In this document: piece after piece, positions 44,115-54,073 of the stretch
Position numbering within the stretch: position 1 is the first letter of the stretch
Layout of the letters: every line of letters begins with the position of its first letter
Assembly: GCA_018223105.1 (NCBI GenBank)
Contig: JAAEYY010000008.1
Coordinates: 65,744-121,729, forward strand
DNA: 55,986 bases
Origin: a bacterium
GTDB taxonomy: Bacteria; Bacteroidota; Bacteroidia; NS11-12g; UBA9320
Direction: 5' to 3'
The notes under the pieces: model-generated
The model's database searches: none
What the model was told of the DNA's origin: nothing
Seen by the model: the letters and a program-made list of their open reading frames with translations, nothing else
Translations under genes and position numbers: made by a program

Positions 44115-45482
44115 TCAAGGTCCAACATCGTGGTTGGCAGATTCCAAGATATAAGGATGGTTCTTAGCGTAAAGATTTGCTTTAGAAAGCGAGTTAAGGA
44201 CGATATAGATAAACAATCCGGCAAATGCTAGAGTAGTTCCTATTTCAAGTAAACCAATACTTGCATGATCTCCAACAACTCCTGGCATCACCATTAGATA
44301 TACATCTACCCAATGTCCAACTAGGATTAGTAATCCTGCAACAAGCAATACTAGAGGGTTTCTTTTTGCATTTCTCATCATTAATACGAGGAATGGTAAT
44401 AGGAAGCACATGAAAATGTTCACAAAGAACATAGGTCTGTAAATACCTTCTAGTCTAGCAGCAAAATATACTGTTTCTTCCGGAAGGTTAGCATACCAGA
44501 TCAATAACCACTGACCTAAGAAAATGTATCCCCAGAATACACAGAAAGCAAACATAAACTTACCTAAATCGTGTACTACTTCGTCTGATACCATTTCCAT
44601 GTACCCTTTATTCTTAAGGTACAATAGAATCATCATCATTACAGATAATGAGGTAACAAAAGTCACTGCGAAATTATATACAGAAAACATGGTAGAATAC
44701 CAGTGAGCATCGATACTCATGATTACCAACCAGCTCAATGCTGAAAAAGAGAATGCAAAGAAGAAAATAAAGCCTGCAGACCAACGAATAGAGTTTCTAA
44801 AGTAGCCCAAGCCACCTTCTTGATCTTCTTTGATACTGTTTTGTCTCAACTTCATTCTAATTCCATACCATACTATTACGATGAAAGGAATTAAGAAATA
44901 AAGACTAGTGCTATTTAATAACCAAGACTTACTCTCAAGAATACCATCATAGCCGGCATCTCCGGGAGCTAATCCTTGGTCAAAATACGTTACCCAGTGA
45001 TAGAATTGATCTTTGGCCAACACTATAACTGCAAACAAGATTACAAATCCAACCGCGATATAGGAGGTCATAGCCTCAGCAATTCTTTTTAGTAAAGTTG
45101 CCCATCCTGCATTTGCAACATAATTAACTGCAAGGAAGAACAAAGCTCCCACTGCGAAAAGCAAGAAGTAATATGAGTTCATCAAAAGATTCGCCCATAC
45201 CCTACTCATCCAGTTTGCACCGTGTTCGTCGTGCGTACCTGCTTCATGCTCTCCTGCCGCTTCACCGTGATGTTCGGCCGGAGTTTCATTATGATGAGCT
45301 CCTTCTGCGTGCTCTGTTGCAACTTCTTCGGTTTGAGCATCATTCCAATGATTCTGAACTTGCATCGCTCCAATACCGGCTAATACAAGACCCAATACCA
45401 ACAAAACAATAGCGATCATTTTTGACCTACCGTTAAAGTGGTATTTTTCTTCAGTTATTTCTGTTATTGTGTGGTGTCCCAT
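44115..45482 (-). CDS. actF: alternative complex III subunit ActF (quinol:cytochrome c oxidoreductase)
   Basis: A 455-residue integral membrane protein with about ten transmembrane helices, related to the NrfD-like ActC/ActF group. It has one N-terminal helix (about 21-41), then an exposed loop rich in His and Glu (about 48-92), then the helical bundle (VNYVANAGWATLLKRIAEAM, KFMFAFCVFWGYIFLGQWLLIWYANLPEE). ACIII oxidises quinol and passes electrons to cytochrome c or directly to an oxidase. It is the last gene of the operon, 13 bases after actE and just before a terminator. Confidence 0.93.
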   Translation of the reverse strand: MGHHTITEITEEKYHFNGRSKMIAIVLLVLGLVLAGIGAMQVQNHWNDAQTEEVATEHAEGAHHNETPAEHHGEAAGEHEAGTHDEHGANWMSRVWANLLMNSYYFLLFAVGALFFLAVNYVANAGWATLLKRIAEAMTSYIAVGFVILFAVIVLAKDQFYHWVTYFDQGLAPGDAGYDGILESKSWLLNSTSLYFLIPFIVIVWYGIRMKLRQNSIKEDQEGGLGYFRNSIRWSAGFIFFFAFSFSALSWLVIMSIDAHWYSTMFSVYNFAVTFVTSLSVMMMILLYLKNKGYMEMVSDEVVHDLGKFMFAFCVFWGYIFLGQWLLIWYANLPEETVYFAARLEGIYRPMFFVNIFMCFLLPFLVLMMRNAKRNPLVLLVAGLLILVGHWVDVYLMVMPGVVGDHASIGLLEIGTTLAFAGLFIYIVLNSLSKANLYAKNHPYILESANHDVGP

Positions 45483-45495
45483 TGTCTTTTACTTC

Positions 45496-46155
45496 TTAGT
45501 TAGTTGCTGCTTCTGTACTATCTGATACTTCAACTTCTGCTACGGCTAAATCCTCGTCATCTGAAGCAAATGTGAAAGCATCACCTAAGCTCAAGTACTT
45601 CACGTAATGAATTACTTGCCATCTCTGCTCTGGATTAAGCATTGCAGCGTGCGATCCCATAAATCCTTTACCGTACTGAATTGTATGATAAATTTTACCT
45701 ACCGGTAACTCCTTAATATACGGATCGTCATATCCTGCCCAAGGTGGAGGATTCATTTTCTTAGTCTTGAAAATAGGTCCATCATTAGCACCTTTTTTAC
45801 CATGACAGTGCCAGCAATAAATATTATATAATCTTTCTCCTTCTTGCACATTCTCTTTTGTTGCCGCAAACTGAGGTTGGAATGAAACTGAAGCTTCATA
45901 TCCCTCTGCAGTGTTGGGATGAGGATAAACATAATCCAATTGACCTCGAGCAATAGTCCCGTTTACCGGTAGTCTCATGGTCATACCATTTGGATTATAA
46001 TCAAACTCTTTTTCTTGAGAATATGGCTCATAAGCCTGAGAGATATACATATTCGGTGAATATTCAATACCCGGATCATTACCTTCACTTACACAAGATG
46101 TAAGAGAAATTACCGGTAAACTCAAGATAATAGCGTATTTCTTTATGGTCGACAT
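45496..46155 (-). CDS. actE: alternative complex III subunit ActE (monohaem cytochrome c)
   Basis: A 219-residue lipoprotein (lipobox SLTSC) with one c-type haem site, CWHCH, in a cytochrome c fold (about 100-190). A Met in YGKGFMGSHAAML is the likely sixth ligand. It would receive electrons from the ActA-ActB part of the complex at the periplasmic face. The C-terminal tail is acidic. It lies between actD and actF with 10- and 13-base gaps. Confidence 0.94.
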   Translation of the reverse strand: MSTIKKYAIILSLPVISLTSCVSEGNDPGIEYSPNMYISQAYEPYSQEKEFDYNPNGMTMRLPVNGTIARGQLDYVYPHPNTAEGYEASVSFQPQFAATKENVQEGERLYNIYCWHCHGKKGANDGPIFKTKKMNPPPWAGYDDPYIKELPVGKIYHTIQYGKGFMGSHAAMLNPEQRWQVIHYVKYLSLGDAFTFASDDEDLAVAEVEVSDSTEAATN

Positions 46156-46165
46156 TATAATATTC

Positions 46166-46735
46166 TTAATACGTTACTTCAAGTGCCTGTCCGCGTTCGC
46201 GAATTTCAAGCGCACCTTCATTGTTAATGATTGATTTAATTTCATCGTCAGATATAGGTTGATCTTCGTTTACTTCAATAGCGAGTAACATCAAATCATC
46301 TGTCTGACGCAAGTCCAAAATATCTTGTTTAAAACCGTGTATCATGCTGCTTCTTGTGAAGAAAGCGATCACCATTCCAAATGCTGTGAACAATACAGTA
46401 AGCTCAAACATAATTGGAATAAATGAAGTAAATACAGTTACATCCATAGGTTTACCACCAATAATCATAGGCCAGTCTAGCACGTTCATGTAGTAAGCTA
46501 GACTAAAACCTGTGGTGGTTCCTAGAGCACCGCATATGAATGCGATAACAGTAAGGTTGGTTCTTTTAATTCCCATTTCCTTATCCAGGTGATGAACAGG
46601 GAAAGGAGTATAACAATCAAAGATATTCACCTCTTTCTTTCGCAAAGAGCGAACGGCATTCAACAGTTTCCCTTCGTCGTTAAACACTCCTAGGGTGAAC
46701 TTCTTATCGCCTATTTGTACTTTTTTATCAATCAT
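46166..46735 (-). CDS. actD: alternative complex III subunit ActD (DUF3341)
   Basis: A 189-residue protein with a cytoplasmic N-terminal domain (GVFNDEGKLLNAVRSLRKKEV) and two transmembrane helices (about 62-82 and 105-130), which fits the DUF3341 family. It contains YTPFPVHHLDKEMG before the first helix. It is a structural membrane subunit with no known cofactor. The stop of actC precedes its start by one base. Confidence 0.94.
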   Translation of the reverse strand: MIDKKVQIGDKKFTLGVFNDEGKLLNAVRSLRKKEVNIFDCYTPFPVHHLDKEMGIKRTNLTVIAFICGALGTTTGFSLAYYMNVLDWPMIIGGKPMDVTVFTSFIPIMFELTVLFTAFGMVIAFFTRSSMIHGFKQDILDLRQTDDLMLLAIEVNEDQPISDDEIKSIINNEGALEIRERGQALEVTY

Positions 46736-46736
46736 C

Positions 46737-48083
46737 TTACTCTTTGTCTTTAATAATGGTTTTAACTTCAGACATATTTATTACAGGTAAGAACTTCGCG
46801 AAGAGGAAGAAAAGAGTAAAGAATAAGCCCAATGTTCCTGCGAAGATTCCTGCTTCAACCCATGTAGGTTTATACATTACCCATGAACTAGGTAAGAAAT
46901 CACGGTGAAGCGAAGTAACAATAATTACAAATCGCTCAAACCACATTCCGATGTTCACGATAATGGAGATAATAAATATAAACCAAGGTGTTGTTCTTGC
47001 CCATTTAGACCAGAATACCTGCGGCGCAATAAGGTTACAGGTCATCATAGTCCAGTAAGCCCATGCATATGGACCAAACATTCGGTTCATAAAGGCATAC
47101 TGTTCATATTCATATCCTGAGTAAGCTGCAATAACAAACTCAGTAATATATGCTAGACCTACGATAGATCCGGTTAAAAGAATCACTTTACACATTGCCT
47201 CCAAATGCTCAGAAGTAATGTAATCTTGGTACCCCATCACGTGACGTGCTACCAGTAATAGTGTTAATACCATACCAAATCCTGAGAAGATCGCACCAGC
47301 CACGAAGTATGGCGGGAAGATCGTGGTATGCCAACCGGGGATAACCGAGGTAGCAAAGTCAAAGGATACAATAGTATGTACCGAAAGTACCAGCGGTGTT
47401 GAAATACCGGCTAAAATCAAAGCAACAACCTCATATCTTGCCCATGTTCTTGCTGAACCATTCCAGCCCATGGCAAAGAATCCGTACCAGAATTTTCTAC
47501 CCTTACTTTTAGCTCTATCTCGAACAGTTGCGATATCCGGAATTAATCCTAGATACCAGAATACCAAAGAAACAGAGAAGTACGTAGAAATTGCAAATAC
47601 GTCCCATAAAAGAGGTGAGTTAAAGTTCACCCAAAGTGAACCAAATGCGTTGGGTAATGGTAGTGGCCAGTAACCTAACCAAACACGACCCATGTGAAAT
47701 AAAGGAAAGACTGCGGCGCAGAGTACGGCGAAAATCGTCATCGCCTCTGCGGAACGGTTAATCGACATTCTCCATTTCTGTCTGAAGAGCAAGAGAATCG
47801 CCGAAATAAGTGTTCCTGCGTGTCCAATACCAATCCAGAATACGAAGTTGGTAATATCCCAACCCCACATCACGGTTTTGTTCACACCCCAGGTACCAAT
47901 ACCTTCCCATGTGGTCCAGCCTAGTGTTCCAATTAATACAAGTAAAAGTACTAATGCAACAGAGAAGCCGAGCCACCAGGATGAACTGGGTTTATTCTCA
48001 ATCGGCCTGCAAATGTCATTCGTGACATCGGCGTAAGACTTGCCTCCTGTTACTAGCGGTTTTCTAATTTCTGCTTGATACAT
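46737..48083 (-). CDS. actC: alternative complex III subunit ActC (NrfD-like, quinol-binding)
   Basis: A 448-residue polytopic membrane protein of the NrfD/PsrC type, with about ten helices. Segments such as [29 protein letters not shown], and [12 protein letters not shown] are typical. It is thought to bind the quinol and pass protons; the exact path is known only for related structures. It lies between actB and actD, ten bases after actB and one base before actD. Confidence 0.95.
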   Translation of the reverse strand: MYQAEIRKPLVTGGKSYADVTNDICRPIENKPSSSWWLGFSVALVLLLVLIGTLGWTTWEGIGTWGVNKTVMWGWDITNFVFWIGIGHAGTLISAILLLFRQKWRMSINRSAEAMTIFAVLCAAVFPLFHMGRVWLGYWPLPLPNAFGSLWVNFNSPLLWDVFAISTYFSVSLVFWYLGLIPDIATVRDRAKSKGRKFWYGFFAMGWNGSARTWARYEVVALILAGISTPLVLSVHTIVSFDFATSVIPGWHTTIFPPYFVAGAIFSGFGMVLTLLLVARHVMGYQDYITSEHLEAMCKVILLTGSIVGLAYITEFVIAAYSGYEYEQYAFMNRMFGPYAWAYWTMMTCNLIAPQVFWSKWARTTPWFIFIISIIVNIGMWFERFVIIVTSLHRDFLPSSWVMYKPTWVEAGIFAGTLGLFFTLFFLFAKFLPVINMSEVKTIIKDKE

Positions 48084-48092
48084 TATTTGATC

Positions 48093-51000
48093 TTAGTGGT
48101 GTGCTACGTGGTTATTTGATTTTTCTTTCTTATTTCTAATCTTAGTCATGTATACAATAGATGGTTTAGTATCCAATTCTTCAATTACATGATACGAACG
48201 CTCATTATTGTATAACTTAGAGATTTCTGATTTTGGATCGTTCAGGTCTCCAAATACAATCGCTTTTGATGGACAAGTTTGAGCACATGCAGTTGTAAAC
48301 TCATCTGATTCCATTTTGCGATCTTCTCTTTTCGCTTGAAGTTTTGCAGACTGAATTCTTTGAACACAGAAACTACATTTTTCCATAACCCCTCTAGAAC
48401 GAACAGTTACATCAGGGTTAATCACCATTTTACCTAAATCATTGCTGAAGTGGTAATCGAATTTCTTGTTCTCGTTAAATCTGAACCAGTTGAAACGTCT
48501 CACTTTGTAAGGACAGTTGTTTGCACAATACTTGGTTCCGATACAACGGTTATAGGTCATTTGGTTTAGACCTTCACCGCTGTGAGTAGTTGCCAATACC
48601 GGACAAACTGTTTCACATGGTGCGTGATCACAGTGCTGACATAACATAGGCTGATGAACCACTTTCACATTGTCGTACAATGCATCAGAGGTATCTTCAG
48701 TGTAGTTATTGATCTTTTTCTCCTCAGTAAGGTAATCACCTTCAGAAACTTCTGCATCACCCATAATCTTATCGATGTGTACAGTAGCTGCTTGAGGAAC
48801 TTCAAAGCTGTAATAGCGATCAATTCTGATCCAGTGCATCTCTCTACGTCTTCTGATTTCGGTTCTACCTACTATCGGTACGTTGTTTTCGATGCTACAA
48901 CTTACAATACAAGCACTACATCCGGTACATGAGTTTAGGTCGATTGCCATCGCCCAGTGATGCCCCTTGCTGTAATCGTGCTCTTCCCACAATGACACTA
49001 AATTGTGTTTGTGGTGATTGGTTACATATGGATCTTCATTGTAAGCGTCGAGGCTTGCCTCACGAACAATGTTTCTTCCTTCTATAGTATGATGACTTTG
49101 AGTTCTTGCAAGCTCATAAGCACCTTCAACTTTCTCTACTGAAACTCCTTCTGAAATAACATAGTTACAAGTATTTCCTGAATGATCCACCATTGGATAC
49201 ACATTCTGTCCAAGATCTTTTAGATCGTTCTGAACTGATTCGGGTAACATTCTGCCATAACCAAGTGCTATGCCGTATGTGCCTCTGGCCTGACCAGGCT
49301 GAATCAATACAGGAATGCTATCAAGAGTTACTCCATTAGCCGTTACTTTAGCAACATCGCCGTCTTTCAAACCTGCCTTATCAGCGTCGGGTTTTGAAAT
49401 ACTTAAGTAGTTATCCCAGCATACTTTTGTTACCGGATCCGGCATTTCATGTGCCCAAGGAGTATTGGCGAAATAACCATCTCTCACTCCCACTTTTTGG
49501 TAAAGAACAAGATTGGTTTCAGAAGTTTTACGAGCTCCGATTTTAGATGCTGCGTCAGCAGGACTTACGCCCAGTGAAACAGGAGATGCAGAAGCAGTGC
49601 TCATTAAAAATCCACGCTCAATTGCTTTATTAAAATCACCTCCAATTTTAGAATCGAAGATGGATTTAGTTAACTCATAGGTATAAGTCTTATCTCCACT
49701 GGCAGAATTTGATTGTCCTGACCATACCATTAAACTCTCAGCGATCTGACGTCCCTGGAATACAGGTCCTATTGTTGGCTGATTGAAGACATATGAACCA
49801 ACATAAGGCTCTTTGATGTCCCAGCTTTCCAATGCATGAAGATCCGGAGTTAAGTACGTGCAACTTCTTGCAGTCTCATCCATGATCAATGCATTAGAAA
49901 CAGTTAATGGAATTTTAGATAATAAGCTTCCGAATGATTTATGGCTGTAAGAAGGATTGGCATCTACAAAGATCGCTGCTCCTACTCTACCGCTATTCAC
50001 ATCTGAAGTAAACTTCTTGAATGAGCTATCATCTCCACTGTAACCATTGAAGTGATTATTCATATCAATTGTAGTTCCGTAGTTTCCTAATAATGTGTTG
50101 ATCGCATTTACAATAATTTGATCATTAACATCATTAGAACCACTTACTACTAAAGATTTACCCCTTGCTTTCCACAAGTCTTCAGCTGCATGCTTAATAG
50201 CCTGTCCGGCAAGTTCCTTTTTAGGACCGCTTACCATTGAACTACCTGCTAACTGAAGTAACTCATTATATAGTGTTACCAAGTGTGCTCCTGTGCTTGA
50301 AGCGGTCATTGGTACACGTACATCGGCATTTGCTCCTGAAAGAGACATTAGAGACTCAAACTGGATATGCTTCGACATTTTACCATTTTTTGGCACTCTG
50401 TTTTTACCCCAATCTGCGCTAAAACGAACAGGGCTAATCCATGTACCTAAGAAGTCGGCTCCAAAACTCACAATCACATCGGCTTTACCAAAGTGATATG
50501 CCGGAATAGCTTTCTTTCCAAATGATTGCTCATTTGCATGAAGAATTCCGGAGTAAGAAACGGGTTCGTAGTTCACATGAACTACATTTCCGTACTTCTC
50601 ATTTAATTTCTCAACAGCTGACTTTAGAAGTAAGCTTGTAGACGATCTGCTTACTACAGCAATTTGCTTACCTGAAGATGCCGCACTCGACAAGCCTTTC
50701 ATAATTGCCTCATCAGCCTCTGCCCATTCTATTGAATCGTAAGCAGTTTCAATTTTCTTTTGAGCACCTGGAGTACGATTAGTGTCATACAAAGACAGAA
50801 TACTTGCGTGTGCTAAGCCATCAAGACCTCCACCGTAGAATTCAGCTTCTTTATTAGGTTCAAATTTAATTGGACGACCTTCTCTAACTTTAACCAGCAT
50901 AGGGAATCCCTCGTAATCGCTGATTGAACTGGATGCATAATGCAAAGGCACACCCGGTGTAACATTATCCGGATGGATTGCATATGGCATTGCATATTTA

Positions 51001-51215
51001 ACCGGTGTTTTATTACAAGCTGCAAGGGCAACTGCACCTACGCTAAATCCAAAGAATTTTAGGAAGTCACGACGATTTGCTCTGAATGAGTCATCGTTTG
51101 AGAATACCTTATCTAATGGTAATCCCTCGTAAAACTCACGACCTTCAGATTCTACAAACTCTGGAGTTTGTTCCAGCTCGTCAATTCCTTTCCAATATTG
51201 ATTTGATGATTTCAT
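48093..51215 (-). CDS. actB: alternative complex III subunit ActB (iron-sulfur / molybdopterin-like)
   Basis: A 1040-residue subunit. The N-terminus has a twin-arginine signal (RRDFLKFFGFSVG) followed by a Cys (ALAACN), so it is probably exported folded by the Tat system. The first two thirds resemble a molybdopterin oxidoreductase but, as in other ActB, the cofactor is probably absent. The last third is ferredoxin-like, with clusters in CTGCSACIVSC, CQHCDHAPCETVCP, CIGTKYCANNCP and CSFCVQR...CAQTCP, consistent with three 4Fe-4S clusters and one 3Fe-4S. It is the electron wire of the complex. Confidence 0.95.
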   Translation of the reverse strand: MKSSNQYWKGIDELEQTPEFVESEGREFYEGLPLDKVFSNDDSFRANRRDFLKFFGFSVGAVALAACNKTPVKYAMPYAIHPDNVTPGVPLHYASSSISDYEGFPMLVKVREGRPIKFEPNKEAEFYGGGLDGLAHASILSLYDTNRTPGAQKKIETAYDSIEWAEADEAIMKGLSSAASSGKQIAVVSRSSTSLLLKSAVEKLNEKYGNVVHVNYEPVSYSGILHANEQSFGKKAIPAYHFGKADVIVSFGADFLGTWISPVRFSADWGKNRVPKNGKMSKHIQFESLMSLSGANADVRVPMTASSTGAHLVTLYNELLQLAGSSMVSGPKKELAGQAIKHAAEDLWKARGKSLVVSGSNDVNDQIIVNAINTLLGNYGTTIDMNNHFNGYSGDDSSFKKFTSDVNSGRVGAAIFVDANPSYSHKSFGSLLSKIPLTVSNALIMDETARSCTYLTPDLHALESWDIKEPYVGSYVFNQPTIGPVFQGRQIAESLMVWSGQSNSASGDKTYTYELTKSIFDSKIGGDFNKAIERGFLMSTASASPVSLGVSPADAASKIGARKTSETNLVLYQKVGVRDGYFANTPWAHEMPDPVTKVCWDNYLSISKPDADKAGLKDGDVAKVTANGVTLDSIPVLIQPGQARGTYGIALGYGRMLPESVQNDLKDLGQNVYPMVDHSGNTCNYVISEGVSVEKVEGAYELARTQSHHTIEGRNIVREASLDAYNEDPYVTNHHKHNLVSLWEEHDYSKGHHWAMAIDLNSCTGCSACIVSCSIENNVPIVGRTEIRRRREMHWIRIDRYYSFEVPQAATVHIDKIMGDAEVSEGDYLTEEKKINNYTEDTSDALYDNVKVVHQPMLCQHCDHAPCETVCPVLATTHSGEGLNQMTYNRCIGTKYCANNCPYKVRRFNWFRFNENKKFDYHFSNDLGKMVINPDVTVRSRGVMEKCSFCVQRIQSAKLQAKREDRKMESDEFTTACAQTCPSKAIVFGDLNDPKSEISKLYNNERSYHVIEELDTKPSIVYMTKIRNKKEKSNNHVAHH

Positions 51216-51238
51216 TTGATCTTTCTCAGTTCTTTATA

Positions 51239-52177
51239 TTAATAATGACACTTTCCGCATTCAAGTCCACCGTTTTGAGCCACGGTGATATAATCTTTTC
51301 CATCGATTACCATGTTCTTATGAACTTCTTCATAATAATCGTTGTTCTCGGCATCAATTCCACGCTCTCTATGGCAATCGATACACCACCCCATTTGAAG
51401 AGTAGAGAATTGATATACTTTATCCATCTCTTCAATTGGACCGTGACAAGTCTGACATTCGAGGTTTCCAACCACCACGTGTTGTGAGTGGTTAAAATAT
51501 GCCAAGTCGGGAAGGTTGTGAATTCTAACCCACTTAATAGGCTTCACTTCATAATCTTCTTTGTATTCCATAGCTTCACCATCCCATCCAATAGCATCGT
51601 AGATTTTTTGGATCTCGGGTGAGATATTGTCATTATACTTTTCTCTTGCCTGAACATACTTATGACAGTTCATACAAGTGTTCAAAGCAGGAATACTTGC
51701 CGATTTTGACTTCTCAACAGTACTGTGGCAGTACTTACAATCGATGTTGTATTGTCCTGCGTGGATTTTGTGAGAGAAGTTGATTGGTTGATCAGGAGAG
51801 TAGCCCTGCTGAACTCCAACTTCGTCCATTCCATACTTGTAACCAAAGGCTCCTAATACAACAATTAGAATCCCTGCAATTGCTAATGTTGCAATCGTTG
51901 GATTCCAATGGCTTGTTTTAGCCTTGATTCTTTCCATAATCGACGGCGACGCATCCTCGGGATTATCCTTCGCATGCATTGCTTTCAGATTGTTCTTAAT
52001 TCCCCACAAAAGGCCTGAGATCAATAGCAATACTGCTGATAAAATGATCACCGCCAACAAGGTTGATTCTGAGTAAAAAGATGACATATTTTGTGAATTT
52101 GCTGAAGCGGTATTAAGAGCCCCGCTCAATGCTAATAAAATAAGGGTATTCAGTATTTTGGTTTTCGGTTCGTACAT
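51239..52177 (-). CDS. actA: alternative complex III subunit ActA (pentahaem cytochrome c)
   Basis: A 312-residue protein with two or three N-terminal hydrophobic segments (signal, 38-60, 95-112) and five CxxCH haem sites: CKYCH, CMNCH, CQTCH, CIDCH and CGKCH. The last haem lies at the very C-terminus (CGKCHY). It carries electrons from the iron-sulfur chain to cytochrome c. It is the first gene of the act operon, and a TATATTTG -7 element lies 16 bases before the ATG. Confidence 0.95.
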   Translation of the reverse strand: MYEPKTKILNTLILLALSGALNTASANSQNMSSFYSESTLLAVIILSAVLLLISGLLWGIKNNLKAMHAKDNPEDASPSIMERIKAKTSHWNPTIATLAIAGILIVVLGAFGYKYGMDEVGVQQGYSPDQPINFSHKIHAGQYNIDCKYCHSTVEKSKSASIPALNTCMNCHKYVQAREKYNDNISPEIQKIYDAIGWDGEAMEYKEDYEVKPIKWVRIHNLPDLAYFNHSQHVVVGNLECQTCHGPIEEMDKVYQFSTLQMGWCIDCHRERGIDAENNDYYEEVHKNMVIDGKDYITVAQNGGLECGKCHY

Positions 52178-52193
52178 ACACTTAAGTGCGGTG

Positions 52194-52201
52194 CAAATAT
52201 A
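52194..52201 (-). promoter_or_regulatory. -7 element of the act operon
   Basis: Minus strand TATATTTG, a full TAnnTTTG match, 16 bases before the actA ATG. No convincing TTG is seen at the -33 position. Confidence 0.5.
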
Positions 52202-52307
52202 GACGACTTTAAAAATGGGCTTAGGTGTAGATATTCACAATTTTTCAATTTAGAAATCATCTAAATAGCTCGACTATTTTTTGCATAATTTATTGAATAT
52301 CTACATT

Positions 52308-53243
52308 TTAAGGCTTTACCTTATTATAGGCCTTGATAATTTCCTTCACAAGACGATGGCGAACCACATCATTTTCATTAAGCTTCACAATCCCGATTCC
52401 TTTTATACTTCTCAATATCTGAATTGCCGGTTCCAGACCACTTCTTTGTTTAGCCGGTAAGTCGATCTGACTCAAATCTCCGGTTACTACAACTTTGGCC
52501 TGAGGCCCCATTCTGGTAAGAAACATTTTGAGTTGAATCTCAGTTGCATTCTGGGCTTCGTCTAAAATCACAAAACAATTATTCAAGGTTCTACCTCTCA
52601 TAAAAGCCATAGGTGCAATTTCAATCACACCAGTCTCGAGATAGTTTTTATACTTTTCCGGTGGAATCATATCTTGTAAGGCATCATATAATGGTCTTAA
52701 GTAGGGATCAATTTTTTCCTTCAAATCTCCCGGAAGGAAACCTAAACTCTCCCCTGCTTCTACCGCCGGTCTACATAATATGATCCGCTTAACTTCTTTG
52801 TTTTTTAAGGCTCTTACCGCTAGGCCAACCGCAGTGTAGGTTTTACCTGTACCCGCCGGGCCAATAGCAAACACTATATCGTTACTTGCCACTTTCTCTA
52901 CAAGTTCTTGCTGATTTCGGGTTCTAGCTGTGATTAACCTTCCATTGGGTCCATGTAATATCAGGTGTGAGCGATTGTCGCCGGTTTTTTCTGCTCCTTC
53001 TATCACTCGCTCCATATCTCCCAATGTAACATCACTGTTCAATTTGAGATACTTTACTATCGACTCCAATACCTTTAATAACTCTTCAATCTGACGATCT
53101 TCACCTTTAATTTTTATCTCAGATCCACGAGAGGATAATTTTATATCCGGATACTTTGATTTAAAGTGTTTAAAATAGGAATTATGGGGGCCGAAGAATC
53201 GAGCTGGATTAATATCCTCGATTAAAAATTTTCTTTCTGTCAA
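52308..53243 (-). CDS. phoH: PhoH-family ATPase
   Basis: A 311-residue PhoH-like protein. An N-terminal KH-like RNA-binding region (about 20-90) precedes the ATPase core, with Walker A GPAGTGKTYTA, Walker B FVILDEAQNA and the later VVTGDLSQIDLP. PhoH proteins are NTPases linked to RNA metabolism; YbeZ, a near relative, often works with the RNase YbeY. Neither ybeY nor phosphate genes are adjacent. The start is TTG at 53243, as no ATG precedes the conserved region. Confidence 0.93.
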   Translation of the reverse strand: MTERKFLIEDINPARFFGPHNSYFKHFKSKYPDIKLSSRGSEIKIKGEDRQIEELLKVLESIVKYLKLNSDVTLGDMERVIEGAEKTGDNRSHLILHGPNGRLITARTRNQQELVEKVASNDIVFAIGPAGTGKTYTAVGLAVRALKNKEVKRIILCRPAVEAGESLGFLPGDLKEKIDPYLRPLYDALQDMIPPEKYKNYLETGVIEIAPMAFMRGRTLNNCFVILDEAQNATEIQLKMFLTRMGPQAKVVVTGDLSQIDLPAKQRSGLEPAIQILRSIKGIGIVKLNENDVVRHRLVKEIIKAYNKVKP

Positions 53244-53305
53244 ATGAATTCAGATTTTGATTTATGCTTGTTTATTTTCGCCTGTCAAAAGTAGGAAATT
53301 TTTCG

Positions 53306-54073
53306 ATGTCTGTAATTACATTACTCAGCGATTTTGGAGCGAATTCGCACTATATGGCCACCTTTAGAGGAAGGTTGTTAAAAGCCGGTGTGGATTTACC
53401 CTTTATCGAGATCTCGAGTTCCATAGAGGCCTTTGACATAATTGAAGCTTCCTACCTCAGTTCGATGGTGTATGACGATTTCCCAAAGAACACTATACAT
53501 ATTCTGGCCAGCAACGTGGTAGCAACCTCTTTTGCAGGACATATTGCTGCGCGATATCAAGATCAGATATTTCTGGCACCGGATAATGGGATTTTACCGC
53601 TAACCCTACCCGATGGTTTTGATGATTATTATTTAATACCAACAGAAAGTTACGAACAGGATATTCATAGCGTTTATGTTCCTTTCATCCAAAAATTGAT
53701 AGAGCAAGGCTATAACTTAGATCAAACCACTGTAAAAACGGATCAATACCACACCAAAAGCAAATTAGTTCCCGTTAATGATGGACGAGAACTACGTGGA
53801 ACAATATTGTTTGTAGATCATTTTGGTAATGCCTACTCTAATATTAGTCGCACAGATTTCGAGTCTTTTGTAGGCAATCGATCCTACAGAATAAACTTGA
53901 GTAAGCACGAACGTGTTGAACGAGTTTCAGAAAACTTTGCCGATGTAATGGACGGTGACGCCCTTTGTTTTTTCTCTAGCCACGACAAGGTGGTTGTAGC
54001 AATAAAAAAAGGGAATGCCGAACAACTGTTAAATTTGAGAAAATATAAACCCGTGATTGTAGAGCTGATATGA
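53306..54073 (+). CDS. SAM hydroxide adenosyltransferase-like protein (DUF62), lacking the catalytic motif
   Basis: A 255-residue protein of the DUF62/SAM hydroxide adenosyltransferase superfamily, which splits S-adenosylmethionine to adenosine and methionine. It has LLSDFG at the start, FLAPDNGIL at about 90 and DHFGNAYSNIS in the C-terminal domain. The VDPGVGTxRR-like catalytic block is missing: here it reads SNVVATSFAGH. The second Asp of DFGxxDxY is replaced by Ser (DFGANSHY). So activity is doubtful and it may bind rather than cleave. The open frame starts at 53264, but ATG 53306 fits the family. It overlaps the next gene by 4 bases (ATGA). Confidence 0.8.
   Translation: MSVITLLSDFGANSHYMATFRGRLLKAGVDLPFIEISSSIEAFDIIEASYLSSMVYDDFPKNTIHILASNVVATSFAGHIAARYQDQIFLAPDNGILPLTLPDGFDDYYLIPTESYEQDIHSVYVPFIQKLIEQGYNLDQTTVKTDQYHTKSKLVPVNDGRELRGTILFVDHFGNAYSNISRTDFESFVGNRSYRINLSKHERVERVSENFADVMDGDALCFFSSHDKVVVAIKKGNAEQLLNLRKYKPVIVELI

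Noticed and set aside
48093..51215. Antisense ORFs inside actB as genes
   Set aside because: They lack recognisable domains and mirror the codon bias of actB on the opposite strand.
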